A DNA stretch of 64,000 nucleotides from Liquidambar formosana (lineage: Eukaryota; Streptophyta; Magnoliopsida; Saxifragales; Altingiaceae): assembly GCA_039720395.1 (NCBI GenBank), contig CM077820.1, positions 47,973,425-48,037,424 of the forward strand, in the 5' to 3' direction. Below, one piece after another: positions 1 to 10,722 of this stretch. Each line of letters opens with the position of its first letter. The first letter of the stretch is position 1. The translations under genes and the position numbers were made by a program. The notes beneath the pieces are model-generated. The model had not been told where the DNA came from. It did not search any database and saw nothing but the letters and a program-made list of their open reading frames with translations.

Positions 1-241
1 TTTGAAGTCTATGAGAGAAAGGGTTTTAGTGAATAAAGAATAGTTCTTTGTAGGCCTATTTGTATTTGATACAAATAATAGGGGTTAATGTGTAATTAAG
101 TGTAATTACACTAACCCTATTAGGATTTCTTCCCCATGGCCAGCCCCTTTTAGTGGGCTGCATATATAAGTCACACTCATGTGTGACATGGCATTAATGC
201 TTGCGCACTCCCAACCCTAGCCGTCCAAGCTGTTGGAGGCT

Positions 242-299
<58 letters not shown>

Positions 300-577
300 C
301 CTCTAGCAACAACAAAGAAAAAGAAGGAAAAGGCTTGAAGTTCTAGCTAGGTGTGGATACCATTGGAGGCAGCACACTTGGGCTGCTCATTCACCGCTGT
401 CCGGAGTCGAAGCTTGGAGCAAAAAGGAGAAGACATTCAAACTGTAAGTGTTCTAACCCTCTTCATAGTTAGGGTTTGATTTTGTATTATGCATAGTTAG
501 ATTCATGGGATTGAGAATCGTAGGAAAAATTTTTATATTCCACACTTCTATTTTTCCCTCTAGTTTAATTCCCAACA
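1..577 (+). mobile_element. 3' portion of a Ty1-copia-style LTR, cut by the window edge
   Basis: The segment ends in ...TTCCCAACA at 577, a typical LTR terminus. A TATA-like stretch (CATATATAAG, about 160-170) is followed by a CT-rich leader, which fits U3-R-U5 on the + strand. No tRNA primer-binding site follows 577. Instead the sequence continues directly as LINE ORF1, so this is a 3' LTR or solo LTR inserted into the LINE. Its 5' end and its target duplication lie outside the window, so family and completeness are not established. Confidence 0.5.
246..297. repeat. (CT)n microsatellite
   Basis: About 26 uninterrupted CT units sit inside the presumed transcribed leader of the LTR, downstream of its TATA-like box. 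Confidence 0.95.
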
Positions 578-1601
578 AGATTTTAATCCCTACAATCAAA
601 CTCTCTCCCATTCTCAAGTTTGGATCAGATTATTTGGGCTCTCCCAAGAATATTGGAGTGAGCAAAACTTGCTAGAGATTGCTCGTGGGGTGGGTATTCC
701 CCTTCAAATTGATCGTGCTACACTTAATCAGGTTTTTGGGCATTATGCTCGTGTTCTAGTGGAGATTGATCTCTCGACGCCTCTTCCGGATTGCATTAGA
801 GTGGAGAGAGTTGGTTTTGGTTTTTTTGTTGATGTTCTTTATGAGAATTTACCTCTAAAATGCTCTCATTGCAATATTTTCAGGCATGATGTCTCAGTTT
901 GCAGATTTGGTAGAGAGGCAGGGGAGAAACAAGCTACTAAAGGAGTTACAAAAGCCAAAAGCTCTGATTTGCAGTATAGACCTAAAAAAATTACAATGGA
1001 CTCTGGTGTTAATGTAGTGGCAGGAGGATCTACAGTGCATGACTCTAGGTAGGCTGTTATTGTTGAGGAAGAACGTTCTAAAGAGCTCGAAGCTAGAGAG
1101 ATTTTTAAACAGTGTGATGCATTGGCTCTTGTCCATGAGCCTGTGGGGCAGAATGCCCAATGTTCTGCTTCCACTGATAAGGGTTTTAGCAATTCAGCTA
1201 AAAGTAATAAGTCCAATTTTTCTCTTCAGAAGTGGGGGGATGCTGAGGATGAGGATTGTTCTGATGATGCATCTACTCCTCGCATACTTTCGGAGGAAAG
1301 TCCAGTTTTAGGGGTTTCTTTAAAACTTATGATGCATGAAACTATTAATCGTATTATTATGCAAGTGGCAGATCAAATTTTAGAGGACATTGCATATGCA
1401 GTTATTTATCATTTCGCTGGTGGGGTTGATGGAAGCTCATCTGTGAACAGGATAGTTAATGTTGCACATTCCTCCCCTGTGGCTTCTCAAATTGCTTTGG
1501 CAATTCAAGCTGTGGAGGCTAATGATTCAGGGCAAGAATTTATGCCTGTTTTATCTAAGTCCCAAAAAAAGAAAATGATTCAGGGCAAGAATTCAGGCTA
1601 A
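578..1601 (+). pseudogene. LINE ORF1 (DUF4283/CCHC zinc-knuckle RNA-binding protein), broken
   Basis: One frame stays open from 564 to 1601 apart from a single TAG at 1050-1052. The upstream part reads like the plant LINE ORF1 core, with WIRLFGLSQEYW followed by LLEIARGVGIPL. A zinc knuckle (CSHCNIFRHDVSVC, C-x2-C-x4-H-x4-C) lies near 860-901. The C-terminal half is acidic and low in complexity and ends in a Lys-rich tail. LINE ORF1 proteins coat the element's RNA. The first residues are lost at the LTR junction, so no authentic start codon remains. The annotated open segments on either side of 1050 are one gene in the same frame, not two. Confidence 0.8.
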
Positions 1602-1669
1602 ACTAAGAAAGTGCAACAACAATCTGTTCAATAACCTCTTAGGGGTAGAAAAAAAGGCCAGTCGTCTAA

Positions 1670-4600
1670 ATGAAGGTTTTCTATTGGAATCTAAGAGGGG
1701 TAGGCAATCAGTCTACCTTACGAGAGCTTAAGCATTTTGTGCTTACCAATCAACCAGACATTGTGTGCATCTCTAAGCCTATGGTTGATTTCCAATCCAT
1801 TTCTCCTTTTTTCTGGGAAGCTTTGTGGTTAAAGCTGGTTTCTCTTAATGACAGAGGTAATTTGATATCCAACTTATGGGTGCTCTGTGCTAGTTACCTG
1901 GTTCCTCCTACTCTTATTTCCAATACATCTCAACAAATAACAGTTAGAGTTACTTTAGATTCTGTTACATGCTATATCTCTTTTGTTTATGCATGCACTA
2001 CTTATATCAAGAGGCGATCTCTTTGGGCTGATTTTGTCTCCCTTAGCCACATAGTTTCTGACTCTTGGATAGCCATTGGGGATTTTAATTCTGTCCTTGG
2101 AGCTCATGAAAAAAGGGGGGGCAACTTACCTAATTCTATTTCTTACGCGGAGTTTCAACAGATGATTGATTCTTGTGATTTCATTGATATGGAGACGAAA
2201 GGGGCATTTTATACTTGGGCCAGAGAACTCTACTTTAGAATTGAGATGCGTCTTGACAGAAGTTTATGCACTCCCAAATGGTTGGAGGATTGGACTGAAT
2301 CTTTTTGTTTAGCTCTCCCGAAACACTGCTCTGATCACAATCCTTTGCTCTTCGTTGCTAACAAAGCTGCCGTATCAGGTCCTCGCCCCTTTCGTTTCAT
2401 TAATGCTTGGATGACTCATCCAGGTTTTAAGCAGGTGGTTACTTACTGTTGGCAGGGCTGCAATTTCTTTGGCTCTCCCTTTTTTATTGTTAAAGCTAAG
2501 CTCGAGGCCTTAAAGGGTTGTCTTAAATTATGGAACAAGGAAGTCTTTGGTAATGTTGATAAATGTGTTAAATCAATTCAATCTTCTTTGTCTCAAGTCC
2601 AACAAGATATAGAGATTTTTGGCCCTTCAATCTTCTTTATCTCAAGTCCAACAAGATATAGAGATTTTTGGCCCTTCAGATGCTCTTTTGCAAAAAAAAG
2701 TGCATATTAAGAAGGATTTTTTTGAAGCTTTGTGAGTCCAGGAAATTTTTTGGAAAGATAAATCCAAACTTAAGTGGCTTGAAAGGGGGGATCGGAATTC
2801 TGCTGTGTTCCACAAAGCTACTAGGATGCGAGCTGCAAAAAATAGAATTAATGTTTTGGAAGTGGATGGCTCTCTTACTCAAGATTCGCATGCTATTCAA
2901 CAACATATTGTTGCTTTTTATCAATTTCTCTATTCCGCGGCTGATTCTCAACTTAATGCTTCTTTCATTGACTCCATCATCTCTCAGGAAGTCTTGGATC
3001 AGGAGAATTTTATGCTCACTGCTATTCCCACTGCCTCTGAAATTAAGCAAGCTATTTTTGATCTTGATCCTTCTAGTGCTCCGAGGCCAGATAGGTTTGG
3101 TGGTTTTTTCTTTCAGCACTGTTGGGATATTATAGCTACTGATGTGGTTAAGGCTATCATAGCATTTTTTGAAACTAGCTGGTTGGCTCCTAATTTTAAC
3201 TCGAACTTTATGGTTCTTATTCCTAAAGTTCCTGAGGCTACCTCCATCTCTCAATTCAGACCCATAGCGCTTGCAAACTTTCTAGGTTGTCCTCTATTGC
3301 TAGCAAGATTATCTCTCCACCTCAGACAGGTTTCTTGAAGGGTAGGAATATAATAGAAAACATTGGTCTTGCTTCTGAGTGCTTTAATCTTTTGGATAGG
3401 AAAAATTTTGGTGGTAATGTTGGTATTAAACTTGATGTGGTGAAAGCTTTTGATACCATTAGTTAGCCTTTTTTACTCCACGTGCTTTCCAGATTTGGGT
3501 TTGATGTTAAATTTCTTAGTTGGATTTCTGCCATCTTGAACTCTGCTCATTTGTCTATTTTAGTTAATGGTACACCTATGGGTTATTTTTCTTGTGGCAG
3601 AGGGGTAAGGCAGGGTGATCCCTTATCACCTCTACTTTTCTATCTTGCTGAGGAGGTATTAAGCGGTGGTCTTTCTTTAGTTGCTGTTGAGAAAAAGTTG
3701 CTACCTATTTCCTCTCCTAGAGGAATTTCTGCTCCCACTCATCTCTTGTTCGCAGATGATATTCTAATTTTTTGCAGAGGTTCTTCTTAACGTTTGAGAC
3801 ATCTCATGCATTTTATTGATTTGTATGGGCAGGCCTCAGGGCAAAAGATTAATAGAGCTAAATGCAGATTTTACATTGGTCATAGTGCTGCTCATAGAAA
3901 GCATGTTATCAGCTCTATATTAGGAATTTCTAAAGGTTCACTTCAATTTATTTACTTGGGGGCTCCTATCTTTTGTGACAGACCCAAGATTAGTCACTTT
4001 CAACCTATTATTGATAGAATTAAATCTAAGTTAGAGAGTTGGATTGGTAAGTTACTATCTATAGCATGTAGGGTGCAATTAGTTAAATCTGTAGTTTATC
4101 CAATGCTGCTTCATACATTTTCTATCTATATGTGGCCTTCTTCATTGCTTAAGCAGCTAGAAACTTGGGTTATAAATTTTATTTGGACAGGCTCTATTTC
4201 GTCTCAGAAATTGGTGATTTTGTCTTGGTCTCAACTTTGCTCTCCTATTGATGAAGGGGGGCTAGGTTTGAGAAATTTGATAGCCCTGAATAGAGCTGGT
4301 TTATTTAAAATGTGTTAGGATATTTTGACAAAAAAGTCTCAGTGGAGCTCCTTCCTAAAGACTCATTTTCAATTGAATATTACTTTTAGTCATAGCAGGT
4401 ATAGGATTTCCTCTCTTTGGCCTAGCATTAAGGCTGTTTTCTCAGAGTTGTGCTTCAATTGTCAATGGGTGATTGGATTAGGTGCTGAAGTTGATTTTTG
4501 GCATTCTAACTGGTTGGGTAGTTCTATCATTGAGCAATTGCATGTTCCGGCAATTTATGCTGATCTTTTATCTTGCCCAGGGAAGGATTTTATTGTTAAT

Positions 4601-5841
4601 CAGGCTTGGCGTCTTCCTTCTCCTTTTATTGCAGATTTTCCTGTTCTTGCCGAGGATATTCTCCAAATTATTCTCCTTATAGATGAAGTTATTGATTATT
4701 TTATTTGGACTTCTTCCAGATCTGGGCATCTCACATTTTCGGAGGCTTATAATCATGCTAGGCCTAAACGTTCTCAAGTAACATGGGCTGTGAATCTCTG
4801 GCATAATTTTATTCCCCCTAAAGTCTCTACTTTTATGTGGAGGGTGTTATGCAACCGTATCCCTACGGATGATCAATTACAAAAGCGTGGCATTTGTATG
4901 GCTTCCAAATGCAGTCTTTGTTTTCAGGATGGTTTAGAGGAATCTAGTTTCCATCTTTTTGTTTCGTGCGATTTTGCTAAAGCTTTATGGCTCTGGTTAT
5001 TTTCTGCATTTAGAATTTCCACTTCTGTTAATGCTAGCTCGGTTATGGATTTTTGGAATTTTTTGACTAGTAGGAAGTTGAGTTCTCAAGTCTACAACTT
5101 ATGGTTGGTCGCCTCAATGCATATTTTCTATGATATTTGGGCTGCTAGGAATGTATTTCGTTTTGAAGATAAGCAGCCTAATGTTCAATGAATTTGCCTT
5201 CATATTCAATCCCTGCTTTTTGATGTTAGCAGGTTGAGTGCTGGTCATATGAGTAATTCTATATCAGATTTACAGATTCTTCACTCTTTTGGTGTTCGTG
5301 GGATCCCAAGTAAAGCTCCTTTAATTGTATCTATTGCTTGGCAGTGTCCTCTTCCATCGTGGATCAAGCTTAATACAGACGGTCTTGCTAAAGGTAATTC
5401 GGCCCAGCTGCTGCGGGGGGTGTTTTCCGAAATCATAGAGGATTTGTTAAGGGTGCTTTTGCTTTTAACATTGGTGTGCAAACTGCCCTTTATGCGGAAT
5501 TGTTAGCAGTCATTATTCGTATTGAGAAAGCTTGGTCACTAGGTTGGAAAAAGTTATGGTTAGAATGTAATTCTCAATCAGTTGTTGAATGTTTGCTGGA
5601 TTCTTCATATTTTCCTCCTTGGCGATTAAGGTCTCGTTGGCACAATTGCAAACTCCATCTAAAGTCTATGGATTTTCATTGTTCTCATATTTTTCGGGAA
5701 GGTAATTCTCTAGCAGATAGAGTAGTAAATCTTGGTTTGCAACATTTTGGGATGAAGTGGTGGTGGACTGCTCCGGCTGAGGTGCTTCCTTTGGTTTGTC
5801 ATGACATGTATAACCTTCCTAATTATAGGTTTAGGCTTTAA
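1670..5841 (+). pseudogene. LINE ORF2 (endonuclease, reverse transcriptase, RNase H), broken
   Basis: ORF2 begins MKVFYWNLRGVGNQ, the N-terminus of the apurinic-like endonuclease, whose motifs include GDFNSVLG (about 2077-2100) and SDHNPLLF (about 2330). The RT region shows IKLDVVKAFDT (about 3428), GVRQGDPLSPLLF (about 3604) and the catalytic FADD box (about 3750). A Cys/His zf-RVT-like stretch lies near 4910-4990. The RNase H domain runs about 5360-5780, with LNTDG, YAELLA, and the REGNSLADR motif near the end. Breaks are a 49-bp tandem duplication (2579-2676) that shifts the frame, a stop near 2732, a deletion near 3300, stops at about 3463, 3788 and 4316, and a frameshift near 5430-5480. 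Confidence 0.9.
2579..2676 (+). repeat. 49-bp tandem duplication inside LINE ORF2
   Basis: The unit starting CAATCTTCTTTG is present twice back to back (2579-2627 and 2628-2676) with one visible mismatch (TTTG versus TTTA). Because 49 is not a multiple of three, the duplication shifts the ORF2 frame. Confidence 0.95.
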
Positions 5842-6112
5842 TTTATTTTGGTTGTGAACTGGATCGTGATGTTCTATGAGTCACCATGACCAGGTTTTCC
5901 TTCTTATTTCTGTAACTTTTCTTTTCTTTTATTCAATTAATATATTTGGGTCTCGAGCATATGATTGATGGTCTTCTAGGGTGCCAACCTAGTTGGAATG
6001 TTAGAGGATCTACTGATGCTTGAGGTTCATTAATTTAGAAAAAAAAAAAAAAAGGCTTAAAATATATAGAAAATGATATAGTTGGGAATTCAATACTTCA
6101 CTTACCCATAAT

Positions 6113-6957
6113 TTAATTTGGGCCTCCGTGTCGTTGTTGATATTCTCTGAGGCTTGTCAAGTCGCGGATGCCTTGGGCTTCCAATTGTTCACAACCCTCA
6201 ATATCTAGTTCTTCAAGAATAGGTAGTGCCCCGTGGTCTATCTTTACCGAACTCAGTCGACGCATCGCGTTGAGTTGTAATACCTTGAGTTTTGGAAATC
6301 CAGTTGCCTCAAAATGAAGTTGATTGCCCTCATATGCTACCAAGAGATCAAGCACCAATAAATTAGGTAAGGCTTGAAGAAGTTTGAAGCGGATCATCTG
6401 ACAACCTTGAACCCCATAAACGTATTCTAAGCAGGTTACAAAGTTTGGAAATCCAATCCGGCAACTTATCTAAACACCCGACCAACCAGAGACGTTGAAG
6501 TAACGGAGGAGGAGAAGATATTGATTGTATATCAATGACTTCCTCCCCATCGTTAATTGACCAAACAATCAATGAAAGTAGGAGGTTCATATTCTCTACT
6601 GTGGCGCACAAAGCCATCCCGTCTTCTCTTTTCAAATTTTTAACCCCTAACTTCCTTAATTGTCTCAACTTTTTCAATTCTTCGAGTAAGCCCTCACTTT
6701 GATTTGCTTCCACATTGAAAAGCTTTTGCAAGGCCTCTAAAGATCCAACCCCCTCTGGCATCTTCAATCCCACCCAAATATTTCAAAATAAAAGGCCAAA
6801 AGATGTCGCAGCTTATGGAGACCATGGATCTCAACTGGCAACTCATTCACTTGAGTATTTTTTAAATCTAAGGTCTCTAGGTTGTGCAATTTCCCAATGG
6901 ACTTTGGAAGTGTGCTTGTACCTTGTGTTTCGCACACTCAAGTACCTCAAGTACTTA
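6113..6957 (-). pseudogene. NLR1: truncated CC-NB-LRR remnant (LRR C-terminus only)
   Basis: The segment matches the last part of NLR2 and NLR3, from the LRYLSVRNT repeat to the shared C-terminus LREYQQRHGGPN. The CC and NB-ARC domains are absent. An extra T at about 6383-6385 (GAAGTTTGAAG, against GAAGTTGAAG in NLR3) causes one frameshift. A second indel lies near 6770-6790. At about 6957 the LRR coding sequence joins sequence that normally lies upstream of NLR start codons (GCTTTTAGAACAATTCTGCAG), so an internal deletion removed the first two thirds of the gene. A GTAAGT donor-like motif 7 nt after the stop is conserved with the other copies. It cannot make a receptor. Confidence 0.9.
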
Positions 6958-7190
6958 TGCTTTTAGAACAATTCTGCAGAACAAAACATGACGCTTTTAG
7001 AACAATTAAAGCTCATCGCTAGATATATTAGCACAATGTCCAAATTTGATACAGAGCAAGAGATAATCAAATCATTTCGAAAGAATTATGGAGTATAAAA
7101 AAAAAAAAATTCCTAACATATATTTACAGTCATGAGTGTCGTCTCACATACCTTGAGGTTGGATTTTTTTTTTTTTTTTTTTTTTTTTGA
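6958..7190. other. Remnant of an NLR upstream flank, with a poly(T) insert
   Basis: From CTTTTAGAACAATTCTGCAG through ACAGAGCAAGAGATAATC the sequence parallels the NLR4 upstream flank at about 40340-40450. A run of 25 T (7164-7188) splits the otherwise conserved join ACCTTGAGGTT/AGGTTAGATCTG, which is uninterrupted at about 21130 and 40900. It looks like a small unit-1-specific poly(T) insertion. Confidence 0.7.
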
Positions 7191-8227
7191 GGGAAAGGTT
7201 AGATCTGTTAATAATCATTCAATTCCCAAGCACCAAATCTAAGCATATAATCCAAAGAAATTAACAAAAATAATACACATATTTTGGTATCTGATATAGT
7301 TGAGAAAACAAGATATATCAACATAAAATCAAGTTAATAATAATAATGAAAATTGGTAATTTTTACTGGATAAATTAGATTGAAGGATTAAAATGCTAAA
7401 ATTGAAGAAAATAAACCCTATAATATGTGTCATTGGAAGAGAGAGAGAAGAGAGGAGGGAGAAGGTCTAAGCGTACCTGAGAAGTCAGAACACCCCTTTC
7501 TGATAGAGTGAGGGATGTGGGGATATGCACACAAGTGAGTCGAGAAAGAGAGAGAGGTGGAAGATATTTGAAGCCGGTCGTTGACCCGGTTGACCCGTGG
7601 ACTTTCAACCAAAATCATTTTTCGCCTCTCAGCTTTAAATCAAACGAATTACCTCTTATATTTTCAAAAATGTTAAAAAGGTGGTTAATTTAAGGGTAAA
7701 TTGCACTTTACGATTCAAAGTTTGGGTCAAGTTTCACTTTTTAAGATCTAAGTTTAAATTGCGATAATTTAATACCCGAACTATTAATTGAGTTGCAATT
7801 TAAGATTTGCTGTCAGAATTTTATATATTATCTCTCCATTGCCCATTTTATAGATTTGAAAACCCTATTTTACCCTTATCAACATCTAATAATCATCCGA
7901 CCCAAAATAAAAAAAAAAAAAAAAAAAGCATCTAATAATCCTTTATATTTTGATCAGGTCTAAATCACTTTAATATTCTCTTTCTCTATCTATTAAACCT
8001 TTATATTTTCCATTAACAAAATCACAAAACAACAAATCTCAAAAAAAATTCAAAATCCTTCATTTTTTTTCCCTCATTTTTTATTTTTTCCTTCCTATAA
8101 AAGCTATAATTCATTTCCTAATCTCTCATTTCATACAATGTTTGGAGTCTCATGGAGGACAATTGCAAATGTATTGGATTAAAATATAGCTTATCAATAG
8201 AGAGAGAGAGAGAGAGAGAGAGCAGAG
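7191..8227 (+). promoter_or_regulatory. Upstream region and leader of CYSTM-like gene copy 1
   Basis: This block is repeated upstream of copy 2 (about 21140-22356) and as a ghost at about 40910-42160. TATAAAAG at 8096-8103 is the likely TATA box. A (GA)n run at about 8199-8222 sits directly before the ATG in the leader. An older TIR-like stretch near 7697 (GGGTAAATTGCACTTT) is shared by all three blocks and may be a decayed Mutator-type end that predates the duplications. Confidence 0.6.
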
Positions 8228-8834
8228 ATGCCTCCAAGTTGGGGACCACCACCAGGAGGACCTCCAGGAGGTCCTGGCCCTTGTGGCTGCTTGGGGTTTC
8301 TGTGTGATGGTATATGCCAATGTGTATCTTCATGGTGAGTTTTAATCTTTCTTGCATTATCATTCTAAGTCTATTCGAGTCAACTCAGTGAGTTGCAATA
8401 TTGATATATTGTATTGGCTCAACTCAATATTCATGACCAATAAAGAAGGGATCACAACTCTTGAACCGAGGTCTTAAATCATTCATGGCACCCATGTTAG
8501 GGATTTGTGGATATTTTTCTTTTCATTTGTAGGAATTAATCTGCCCGAATCCTAGCAGGCCTAAGATACAACACATATCCCAAAAAAAGAAAAAAAAAAA
8601 TCCTCAAAACCCATTTACTAAAATAAATTGAGTTATGTGTAATTAGACCTAATCCTAGTTTTTTTTTTTTTTTTTTTTTTTTCCTCCTTTTTTTTTTGGG
8701 TGTAAATCCTAATGCTAATAATTAACTTGGACTTTTATGTTGGCAGTTTCTATTTCCTGTGCTGTTGCTGCATACTAGAAAGCTGCTATGGACCAATTTT
8801 TGGTGGGCCAGGAGGTGGGCCCCCTCGTTTTTAA
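8228..8834 (+). CDS. Small Gly/Pro/Cys-rich CYSTM-like protein, copy 1 (64 aa)
   Basis: There are two exons, 8228-8334 and 8747-8834, with GT at 8335 and AG ending at 8746. Splicing avoids a TGA directly after codon 36. The spliced protein has 64 residues. Residues 2-18 are Gly/Pro-rich (MPPSWGPPPGG...). Eleven Cys follow, at 19, 21, 26, 30, 32, 36, 41-44 and 49, including the hydrophobic FYFLCCCCIL block at 37-46, and the tail is Gly/Pro-rich. A Pro/Gly head followed by a short Cys-rich membrane-like segment resembles plant CYSTM stress peptides, but the match is by pattern only. It converges on NLR2, and copy 2 at 22.4 kb is nearly identical, including splice sites, which supports a real gene. 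The biochemical role is unknown. Confidence 0.75.
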
Positions 8835-9779
8835 CCAGCCCATTTTCAGCAGATGTCTCATTGTACTCTTGTATAGGACGAGTGAAACAAAACAAATGAC
8901 ATTGTGAGTTGTTTGCAACTCTGTTGCAAGTCTATTTACTTGTACCTCGTTTGGTTTGTGTTTGGGAAAGTGAATAACAAGGCCAGTTGCGTTTTGTTAT
9001 GAGTTAGAACCCACCAAACATAGTTTGGCAATTATATGGTCAAATATATATTTTCAGTACATTGGTTGGGCTATCATGGACTGTGACAAAAAGTGGGGGT
9101 GGCTATGTGGGAAATTGAAATTAAATAATTTTAGTGTATTTTACATAATATTGAAGGTATAAAGCCATCACATTGCATATAAAAATTTAAGAGAGTGATG
9201 ACCAACATCACAAATATTAATTGAAAGTTAAAAAAATTCAAAATAGTAACATTTCATGAATTTTTTAAAATTAATTGATCTTATAATATCAACTATAGTG
9301 ATGATTTCAACTTTTTGAAGTATTTTTAATCAATATAATGGATTTTGTGCTTTCAAAACCATGTATAACGCACTAAATTGTTTAATTTCCACTTGGGCTT
9401 CCAAATGGCCCTAAGAGTGTTAAATGCAGTTAATAGAGAGTTTTTAAAAACAATGTAGAAAATAAATAAATTAGAGAATCGCACTTAGATAGTAAAATGT
9501 GCATCCAAGTCTACAACATGTTTTACCAGCCAAAAAAAAAAAAAAAAAAAGGTTCTACAACATGTTTGACAAATTAAGGCATTACATAGTAAATTGCAAG
9601 AGAAATACACAACATAACAACCATTCTTTCTTTTCTTTTTTTTTTCTTTTTTTATTTTATTTTAAGAGCTTCAAGCATCATAACACTTAAATTTAAGCTT
9701 GACCACAACCCAAAATGTTTGAAATAAATCTTGCATATTGCATGAACTGAATTCCTCCAACACATTGTGGTGAAAATAC
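8835..9779. other. Shared 3' flank between CYSTM copy 1 and NLR2 (includes candidate NLR2 3'-UTR exon)
   Basis: The stretch is almost collinear with 22975-23943 of the next unit. The part at about 9480-9779 recurs at about 23630-23943, 33990-34193, 34700-34970 and 36590-36815, always on the 3' side of an NLR or a former NLR. On the minus strand it begins after a conserved acceptor-like sequence (GAAATGGATTGCAG) and could be a 3'-UTR exon of the NLR. A run of A near 9531-9550 lies between two copies of TCTACAACATGTTT. No coding sequence was recognised. Confidence 0.55.
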
Positions 9780-10715
9780 CTGCAATCCATTTCAATAGAG
9801 AAATCAATCAATCAAGATAAAGTAATGCAAATTAGAAGAGTACTAATGCACTACTTTTATGCAAAATATATAAGATTAATTTTTAAATTTTTAATTAATT
9901 ATGGATCTAATATTTTTAGGGACCTAGCCTGATTCCATCATTCAAGTTTCATGGATTATAAGTAATCAGATAGGATTGTTTGACACAAGATTAGATAGTC
10001 TTTCCATGTAGATCATGCATACCAAAACATGCACATTTTGATCCGAAATTAAAAGCCGCGTCATCCATAAACTTACATTTATGATCGATGAACTTACACA
10101 TTTAAGTGTAAAATGTATTAGTTGTACTAAAGTCTCTACACTTCCTTCAACAATTGTGCCCTTTTAAAGTGGACTTGTGGATCAAGTCTTCTATACTCTA
10201 CACCAATGTATGTGTTTGTATGTGTTGTTCCTTGTGGAAAAAGGGAAAAAGAAAAACGAAAAGGAAAATGTTACTTCACCCATTTTTACCACACTTTGTA
10301 ATGTGGGTGGGAGAATGTGGGTAAAATAGATGGGTGAAATAGGATAGAAAAAAAGAAAAATAAAACTATAATTTAAAACTAGAATAAACGGAAAGGGGTA
10401 TGATGTCATTGCCTCAAACTATAAAAGGCACATTGGGATAGAAAAGTAAAAATGGGCTAAACTTATTTCCTAATACTTAAGAAGTAAGAAGGATTCGTCA
10501 TCTCTATATCCATGATTTTTTTAAGACTTATCAAGGATGAGAATGTTGGTCATTGTAAATTTTGAATGACAATACTCCCCTTGTAAATGCTTCAACGAAT
10601 AATGTCTGAATTAACACATATAATTGAAGGTTTGATATTGTCTTCTTAGCAGTAAGCTTAAAATAAGTAGAAAATGATAGCTGGGAATTAAATAGGGGAA
10701 AAACACTTCACTTAC
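9780..10715 (-). other. Candidate 3'-UTR intron of NLR2
   Basis: On the minus strand a GTAAGTG donor motif (10715 downward) lies 7 nt after the NLR2 stop, and a TTGCAG acceptor ends at 9780. The same donor follows the stop of NLR1, NLR3 and NLR4, and the acceptor is conserved in five blocks. A short inverted pair inside (CACCCATTTTTA near 10277, and its loose reverse complement near 10325-10345) may be a small MITE. The intron is inferred from conservation alone. Confidence 0.4.
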
Positions 10716-10722
10716 CGATAAT

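Larger units (their letters stand above)
578..6053 (+). mobile_element. Damaged L1-type LINE retrotransposon
   Basis: In order the element holds an ORF1 with a CCHC zinc knuckle, an ORF2 with endonuclease, reverse transcriptase, a zf-RVT-like region and RNase H, a 3' UTR, and a 15-base poly(A) at 6039-6053. This is the layout of plant L1-clade LINEs with a C-terminal RNase H. The 5' end is replaced by an LTR at 577. The 3' insertion point is clear because the flank after the poly(A) (GCTTAAAATATATAGAAAATG) matches the 3' flank of NLR2 (about 10657) and NLR3 (about 24857). The LINE therefore landed just downstream of the NLR1 remnant. ORF2 contains stops and frameshifts, so the copy is dead. 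Confidence 0.92.
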
